Shown in pieces: positions 57,381-64,000 of a DNA stretch of 64,000 bases (position 1 is its first letter; every line of letters starts with the position of its first letter). Under the pieces are notes generated by a model, which searched no databases, was not told the DNA's origin, and saw only the letters and a list, made by a program, of their open reading frames with translations. The position numbers and the translations under genes were made by a program. The DNA is taken from NCBI GenBank assembly GCA_947034885.2, contig OX344758.2, positions 5,892,501 through 5,956,500 of the forward strand. The letters are read 5' to 3'. Source of the stretch: Thuidium tamariscinum (lineage: Eukaryota > Streptophyta > Bryopsida > Hypnales > Thuidiaceae).

Positions 57381-60300
57381 CTTCATAGTCCCTCGACAAG
57401 TACATTAGCCGAGGATAATATGGACGGATCTAAGGACATGTGATTCTGTGAAGCTTTACTTTCTTTAAGATTCCTGCATATTATTTGATTTATTTCCACG
57501 GTACGTGACTACCAATTATATAGTTAAAAAAATGTACAGTTTATGCGGAGAACGTACCAGCCTCATCGTGGAGCCTGTAACTACTTCGAAGAGCCCTGGC
57601 TCACTGACTGAATAATCATCATTATTTAAAAGTAGTGCGGGTGCAACTGTAATTTGAACTTTCCGACGCGGAATATTTGTGGACAGTGTATTAATTTGTG
57701 GACTACGTATATACCGATGCATAGTCCCGGTGCATAGTTAAGTTGTCCTATCTGTTGTACGTTGTCTCGTATGGAAGGAATCAGAAAATTTGGAGTACCC
57801 GCGTACCCGGCAGGTAGATAATTTCTTTGCATGCAAGTGGAGCCACGTATCGTGTGTACTACGGGACTGTTTACCAATAATACCATATATCGTCACGGAC
57901 CGGTCTTAAAATTTTTATATTGGTACCCGGCCACAGCCATGCATACAAGTTTGCAGTCAAGACCTTTTTGATTCAGTTAGTCAGTCTTCCTTGATTAATT
58001 TTGAGTCAGTCACTCAGTAGACTCAATCAGATAGTTGTAGTCGTTCAAGACAGTTGAATGATGATCTTGAATGACTTAGCTTCCTATTCAACATGAGTTT
58101 TGGAGTGTGTTGAGCGTTGTAAGCTACAGTTTTGTCTCATTTCATACATGTACCTGAAGAAGATATTGATTCAAATTGATAACTTAGAGATAAGTTAGTG
58201 ATAACGTAGAATTGCGTGTCTTGAGTGCCTCTCCAAAAATATTAAACAGTTGCAATCATCTTGAAAAACATTGGATTGATAATGTCTTCATTATTAATTG
58301 TCTTTGCAATTTGGTCGCTAGATAGCTGCAACGATGAACGATCATGTTTATCTAATTGGTATGTTTTAAAATTAACATCAGAAATTTAACTTAGTTACAT
58401 TCAAATGCACAGAGCTCAAAATAATATAGAGTTGCAGATCTGAAGTTGTTCAAGATTGTATTTGAAAAATGTTAGTTCCTTGAGATTCAGATTCACTGAT
58501 CGATCCACTACAGAATTTAATGAATTTGACAATTGTATGTCAAATAATATTCATGCACTAACCAAACACACTGAATCTAAACTCTAAAGGTATGTTATTA
58601 TGAACTACTTGGAAAAAATATATCTGACTGTAACCATTTTCAACTTTGAAGAAATTAGAAGCTAGCGCTTTGCACATTGTATAATTCAACAAGGCACTTT
58701 GTTTGTAAAGTTTTTGTTCAATTTTAGAGATGCTTGAAGTAAGTTGTATTGTTATCACTTCTTGACACTTTTTTCATGAATATCACCAATTGAAATGATT
58801 GAAGAAGTAAAAAAAAATGTAACTAGTGAAGTCTATTTATTTGACCTTTTTACACTTCATTGTCAAATAAATTACAATGATTGTATTGATACCATTCAAT
58901 TGAAACATCAATTTTGTAAAATTGGTGGTATATCGTTATTTGGATGTGGTTTAAGTTGTATAGTCTAAACTTGAAAACTACACCTATCCTAATTTGTAAC
59001 TTGAAATTACATCTTTGTAAATAAATAAGTTTTAATTTTTGACTTGTGAAATATCATCAATTTAATGAAATTGATGTTTTATATTGATAAATATTCACAA
59101 CAATAATTGATATTTTTCATATTGAAACTTCAATTGATAAACCAACTTCACTTAGAGTGGATAAGTGTTTTCAATACTTTATAATGTTTACATAAAAAAT
59201 ATATTTCAAACAATGTCTCAATTGAAAAAATTACATTAAAAATGTAATCGATCATGTAATAACTTCTTTTTAACTTACAATTGACTGAAGTTGTGAAGAC
59301 ATAATTGTAACATTTGAACTAAATGAAGTCATGAAAACATAACTATATTAAGCTGCATGTAGTCATGAAGACAAAACTGTAGTAAGCAACGCTCAACAGT
59401 CATTCAACAACGCATGTTGAATATGCCTGATCAGCCATGCAAGGTCAACTTTTAACTGTTCTCAACAACTACAGTTTCTATCTACTGCAGCCTACCACCG
59501 CAGCTGAATTGTAACTCTCATACAATTACTGAGACTTTTCAACTGATCTGTCATTCTGTCCGCACTGAATATGGTTGTTTCAATCTGATCAAAATTAATT
59601 AAGTTGGTCACCAAGTCTGTCTCAGAATTTCAATTCGATCGATTCAATTTGATTTAACTGACTGGCTGGCCCTGCAAGTGGTGGCGTTACATAAACTGCA
59701 GACTGCGTGCAGATCGTACAAGAATTTGGCGGGCATATATACATCATGGACCTCACCGAAACGGCTTCGACTGATCCCATTTTAGCCAGACTAATTTGCG
59801 AAAACTAACAGGGTACGGTTCCGATCCGAAAGTTACAGCTCATTTTCAAGCGCATGCTCGGCCGGAGTATATATTCGATCGTGCGATTCCTTGACTCTGG
59901 GGTCTTGGAGACTCCGATGTCAGAGATAGGCACGTCGTCGATTGACTTGCTTGCTTCTGAAACGGCCAGCTGGTAAGTATCAATTCCATAGAACCTTGAA
60001 GCTTCATTGTTCAGCAACGGAATCGTATCAATCGATTAAGGATCTTTCTATCCATTCATCAATCATATATCCAATGACCGATCGTATCAGCTGATAATAA
60101 GTTTGAACCATGCATTCCGAGATCAATAATTACCACCCAGACAGCCATCGTCCTGGGCTCTGACAATTGAACTTAGTTCCGGATTTTCTTAAATTTTTGA
60201 ATTTGAATTATTGCTTGACACAGATAATCATTAACGTGCGTAGGCCGTCCTGACAACTTTTTGCATCATTTAATGTCTCAAACTATGCGCAAGTTGAGCA

Positions 60301-63300
60301 TGAACGATATTGGGGACTTGGGCTTGATTAATTGTACGTTATCTGACTAGCTCCTTTTTGCAGAGAATCGAATTTTTCCTCTCCTTGGTATCCCAACAAA
60401 ACAGAAACGATGTTGCGTAACTGCTCTGCACGTCCTCCATTGCAGACGCTAAGATCGAATTGGCTACCGGTGGAGACCTCAACAAAAGTCTCACGTGTGT
60501 GAGTGGCGAACAGGCAAATATATTCGAAATTGGTAACCCCCCTTCCTTACCCGTCATGCACTGTCTGCAGTGTAGACCCTATTACACTAATACCTACGTC
60601 CGTCAAGGAACATAATGCTATCTTTTATAATTAATTATTCGATGCGAGTATAAGACACGCCGGCATCGATCAACAAGAACACTGAGCTCGGAGGTTATGC
60701 GGACGACTCGATTCAATTCTTAGATTTTCTGTTGCCTTGTCCTTCGATTGCAGTGAGACCGTGATACGCGCGTTGAAGACTGAGTGAGAGAGATTTGCAG
60801 CAGCTCCATCCGACGCCGTTTTCATGGTAGTGGCATGGCCGGGAGTGATACACCAACGAAGTGCGCGCGTCTTGCAAGCAATTTCAAGCTGAGCTCTTCA
60901 AGGATAGCCAGTGTCGCATGCAACTCCCCAGGACTGAAGCCAAGTTTCGATCTGATCTGAGTGCTCAGACCAGATTGATAATCTCTCTCGTAGCGTAGGC
61001 CGGGGAACTGCATGCGGTGTGGCTAGCTTTGAGGTGTAAGCTACTGTAAGCAAGGTAGTGCGTGGCGGATGGATGTCGTCCAAGGCCTCAGTGCAAATTC
61101 AAGCTCAGTTTAATTCAAGGTGTAGCCAGTGTCGCGGGCGCGTCCCCCCTGCAACGTAAACACAGGCTCTCTGCTCACGGTTACGAAGGGGCGAACGCGG
61201 ACGCGTAGCTGGCGACCTTGAAGTGCGAGCTGCAAGCCGTCTACAGACGCACGAGATACAGATTCAACCAAGGGTCAAGTAGTGGTGGTTCGGCCTTGTC
61301 GGAGGTCTCATGATTGGGCTCCAGGAGTCATCGATCTTGATTGAGGGAACGCGCGTACTGAAGCATGCATGTCCTTAGTTGTGAAGAACTCTGATCCTTG
61401 ACATGAAAGTGGAGCGAACGCTTCCTAAAAGATTCTCGTTGCTGCTGGTTTTAATTTCGTTCTCTTGGTTAAAATGTTTCTGAGTGTACGTATGTTTGTA
61501 ATGTTTCTGTTGGTGATTTGGTGCCCAGGTTGCTAACTCACAGTACTAATGTTCACGTTCACTTGCCTCGTTGTAAGTATCTTCACAGCCCGCTTCATAT
61601 ATATAGTACGTAAGAACATTACTTTCCTCTTGTTAGCACTAAACTGTATGAATTCATTCCTGAAAATCGCCAGGATTCGTGAGTAAAATATTCAAAGGCA
61701 GTTTGAACACCAGTTTGTATTACAAGCAATTTTCTAAATAATGACACATGCCCCTCTAAATTGCAAGGTTTCGCTTGTTGTTTGCATGATTAGTTTGCTT
61801 TAAAAAGACCGGTTATCTTTCCTGAATTTTCGGGTTACCGATTTTCTTGTAGTGTTCATGAAGAATCCTTTTCTGCCCGCTTTCATTTGTGGCTTTTGCT
61901 CAAACTTTGTGTTAAACTGATCACTCTTGCGTGTTAGACAGAAACTTGTTTCATTTGATTTCGTCCAGTGCGTGTCTGGTGTCAGAGAATTTTGACACTG
62001 AATTGTGGTCCAGCTAGCCGTCACTAACTTATTTCAGGTTTGAAAATGTCCTGCATGCTGCCGTGGGGTTCAACAGCTTATCTTGAAATAAAAAGTTACC
62101 GATCCTCCAAGTTTCGACTTGAGCAATCTACATGGATCATCACGTTGTAGCATAAATTTGCTCTGGGAGCAGTAGCTAGCTAGTACGTCACCACGTCTGC
62201 AATGTCGTAGGTTGTTAAATTATACAGGACATTGACTAGAAACTACACAGGCAAGGGCGTGTCCTTGTGTTGTTAGTGGTGATCGAATGTGCAGAAAACC
62301 CACTCTACAGCTACCGCCCAGGAGTTAGTTCAAGCGCATTCTTATTGTTAGTGTTTGGAAGCACCAGTTTGTTAAAATGGCAGATTTCAGTGAACTTGAC
62401 GTAGTTTCAGTTACCCATCTGAGTCCTGGGATTGGAAATTTTACCGGTCCTAGTTTCAAAATTTCGATCTTTGCACTTGAAAATCCTGATATTCGGTCCC
62501 CTGCCAGGCCTCTTGTGGCTGGCAGGTATTGTATTTGTTCTCTTGCAAATTGCAATGAAATTCCGTTTCATGCAATTGTGCCAAATAAATAAATAAATCC
62601 TGGTATTCATCTCTGGGGACACAGTTTCGGCGCTCTGAAAAAACACCATTTTAGTAATTAAGAGCATTTGGGATCTACGTAACAGTTCAGAAATTGGGTT
62701 GGAGTATAGCTAGAAACCGACCATAGCCAAACTCGGTGTATCTGGTTGATAGCTAGGGCAGTCGTTTCACAGTTTGTAGTTCAAGCTTAGAGAAGAAATT
62801 TTCACACTTACATACATAGGCATCCAGATGCTTCTAATTAGCACTTGTGTGAACTAGCTTACTCACTTACAAGCATGAACCCCCTTTTAATTCCTCTCTC
62901 CTTGCTGTTACCTTGGCACCTCCCTTGACAAAGATGCATTTAATTTTATAATTTCGTAGATAGAATTTAAAAATGCAGTAAACTTCCGTCACTTGACGCT
63001 GTTTAATTATCAATGATATAGTTACACAGTATATATAACTTTACAGCTCATCTTATCTGTGAGGAAATTCAGCCTCACGTGCTGGCCATAACTTACATTC
63101 TTAAGCAGGGTGCCGAGGTATTGAAACACTCTGGAATCAACCGTACGCGATACCCTGGTTTTTGGGGATCCATGACGCTTATTCTCATGTTCTTTGTTCT
63201 AACTGTAAGATTTACACAAACAAAGATATTTGTGAGTGTGATGTTAAGAAAAGGACCTGGTGTGCCACTAAATTTTTCTTGATAGGCCTGTAATTTTCCT

Positions 63301-63307
63301 GAAACAG
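57381..63307. other. Intergenic DNA, no recognised gene
   Basis: Mixed composition: AT-rich at 58.2-59.3 kb and GC-richer at 59.7-61.4 kb. Open frames up to 86 codons match nothing I know. A diverged ~210-bp duplication lies at 60.88-61.3 kb. No RNA gene was recognised. Confidence 0.4.
60880..61300 (+). repeat. Diverged ~210-bp direct duplication
   Basis: TTCAAGCTGAGCTCTTCAAGG..AGCCAGTGTCGC near 60,885 corresponds to TTCAAGCTCAGTTTAATTCAAGG..TAGCCAGTGTCGC near 61,097. GTGGCTAGCTTTGAGGTGTAAGCTACTG near 61,018 corresponds to GTAGCTGGCGACCTTGAAGTGCGAGCTGC near 61,206. Two units in direct orientation are inferred; function unknown. Confidence 0.5.
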
Positions 63308-63309
63308 TA

Positions 63310-63581
63310 AGGTAGGTACACCCAAAATGGCACCTGACCTCAAAGTGCCATCTACACTGAGCATACATTTCCGAAATCAATCATGTACCCAAGCTATAGA
63401 TGGCCATTCAGAAACAGACTTTGACCGTTAATAACTTTTGCATACGGTATCCAAATCCTATGTTCCTTGGTACGTTGGAACATGTTTTCACTCGCCAACA
63501 AGACTAAATAAAAATCTGAACAGCATGATGACAGGAACTAGGCACAATAAGAATAAGTGACCATTTAAGGTGTACCCACCT
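63310..63581. mobile_element. 272-bp TIR element with TA flanks
   Basis: The left end AGGTAGGTACACCCAAAATGG and right end CCATTTAAGGTGTACCCACCT are inverted with three mismatches in 21. TA lies directly outside both (63308-63309 and 63582-63583), as expected for a Tc1/mariner-type non-autonomous element. The interior has no transposase frame. Confidence 0.6.
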
Positions 63582-64000
63582 TAAACAAACTCTACAATTC
63601 AGTGCGATCTCTTCCTCTGGGAGGTAACTGCACCATCGATCATTCGCCGATAATATTATTGTTCTTCCATCTCCGTAATTTCAATTTCCAATACTATTGA
63701 CTATTGATAAACGTCAACCACCTGGATGTATAGGTACAGTAAGTCCGTGTTGAGAGAGAGAGAATTCACTCTATCCTGGGGAAATAGTAGCCTACGAAAA
63801 AAAGAGTAAAAAAAATTTTGCTGCCGATTTATGCGTTGAAATGTAAATGGGGTTGATTTCCTTGGATGTTTTCATTTCATTTCCTGCAATTAAAATCTTT
63901 CAATGTAGTTGAAAAAATTAAGAAATGTTTGCAGTTGAAGTAAAAAAAAGACAAGTTATTCAACTGTACAGAAATTTCAATTGGGGAGGTGTGAGACCAA

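Noticed and set aside
1-64000. LTR retrotransposons, retroviral relatives or other capsid-bearing elements
   Set aside because: No reverse transcriptase, integrase or long direct terminal repeats were recognised anywhere in the window.

Overview
The window reads as nuclear DNA of a land plant. It has GT-AG introns, plant-type DNA transposons (CACTA/En-Spm, hAT, Stowaway-like), a telo-box in a 5' leader, and two recognisable plant housekeeping genes. The lineage cannot be fixed by eye. The XRCC4-like protein is quite diverged from the angiosperm sequences I remember, so a seed-free plant or gymnosperm is as plausible as a flowering plant. Base composition is patchy: long AT-rich stretches (about 1-10 kb, 34-38 kb, 40-46 kb, 50-52.4 kb) alternate with more balanced, gene-bearing stretches (10.4-15.3 kb, 46.1-49.9 kb, 52.4-64 kb).

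Layout: 1-10.4 kb is AT-rich intergenic DNA with a foldback sequence and a 95/190-bp tandem array. From 12.64 to 14.96 kb lies a six-exon host gene on the + strand for the NHEJ protein XRCC4; the exon phases join cleanly to 307 residues. A 223-bp palindromic CACTA-type MITE follows (15.96-16.18 kb). From 16,394 to 32,055 there is one large (15.66 kb) CACTA element with 30-bp perfect terminal inverted repeats and a 3-bp TAG target duplication. It carries two divergent genes: a tnp2/TNPD-type transposase (- strand, 3 exons) and a TNP1/TNPA-like second protein (+ strand, several exons). Both are interrupted by stop codons. The core between them holds an A-rich minisatellite containing two near-identical 105-bp hairpins, and ATGACT motifs are scattered over the whole element rather than confined to its ends.

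About 0.7 kb further on, positions 32,784-43,825 form a single 11.04-kb hAT-type element: 13-bp perfect terminal inverted repeats (CAGGGTTGTTCTG) and a perfect 8-bp target duplication CTTCATTG. I see no transposase inside it. It carries GCGACC-rich arrays just inside both ends in inverted orientation, a 305-bp tandem array, a 217-bp degenerate tandem array, a 13-mer array and a 162-bp CpG-rich satellite. The satellite produces long but spurious open frames.

From 47.40 to 49.18 kb lies a two-exon + strand gene for a UPF0696/DUF1917 (C11orf68-like) protein. The last 11-12 kb contain no gene I can defend, but hold several small inverted-repeat elements, including a Stowaway-like MITE with TA duplication at 57.28 kb, a 154-bp palindrome at 53.78 kb and a TA-flanked TIR element at 63.31 kb.

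The best candidates for something undescribed are the 11-kb satellite-loaded hAT element and the motif/hairpin architecture of the CACTA core.
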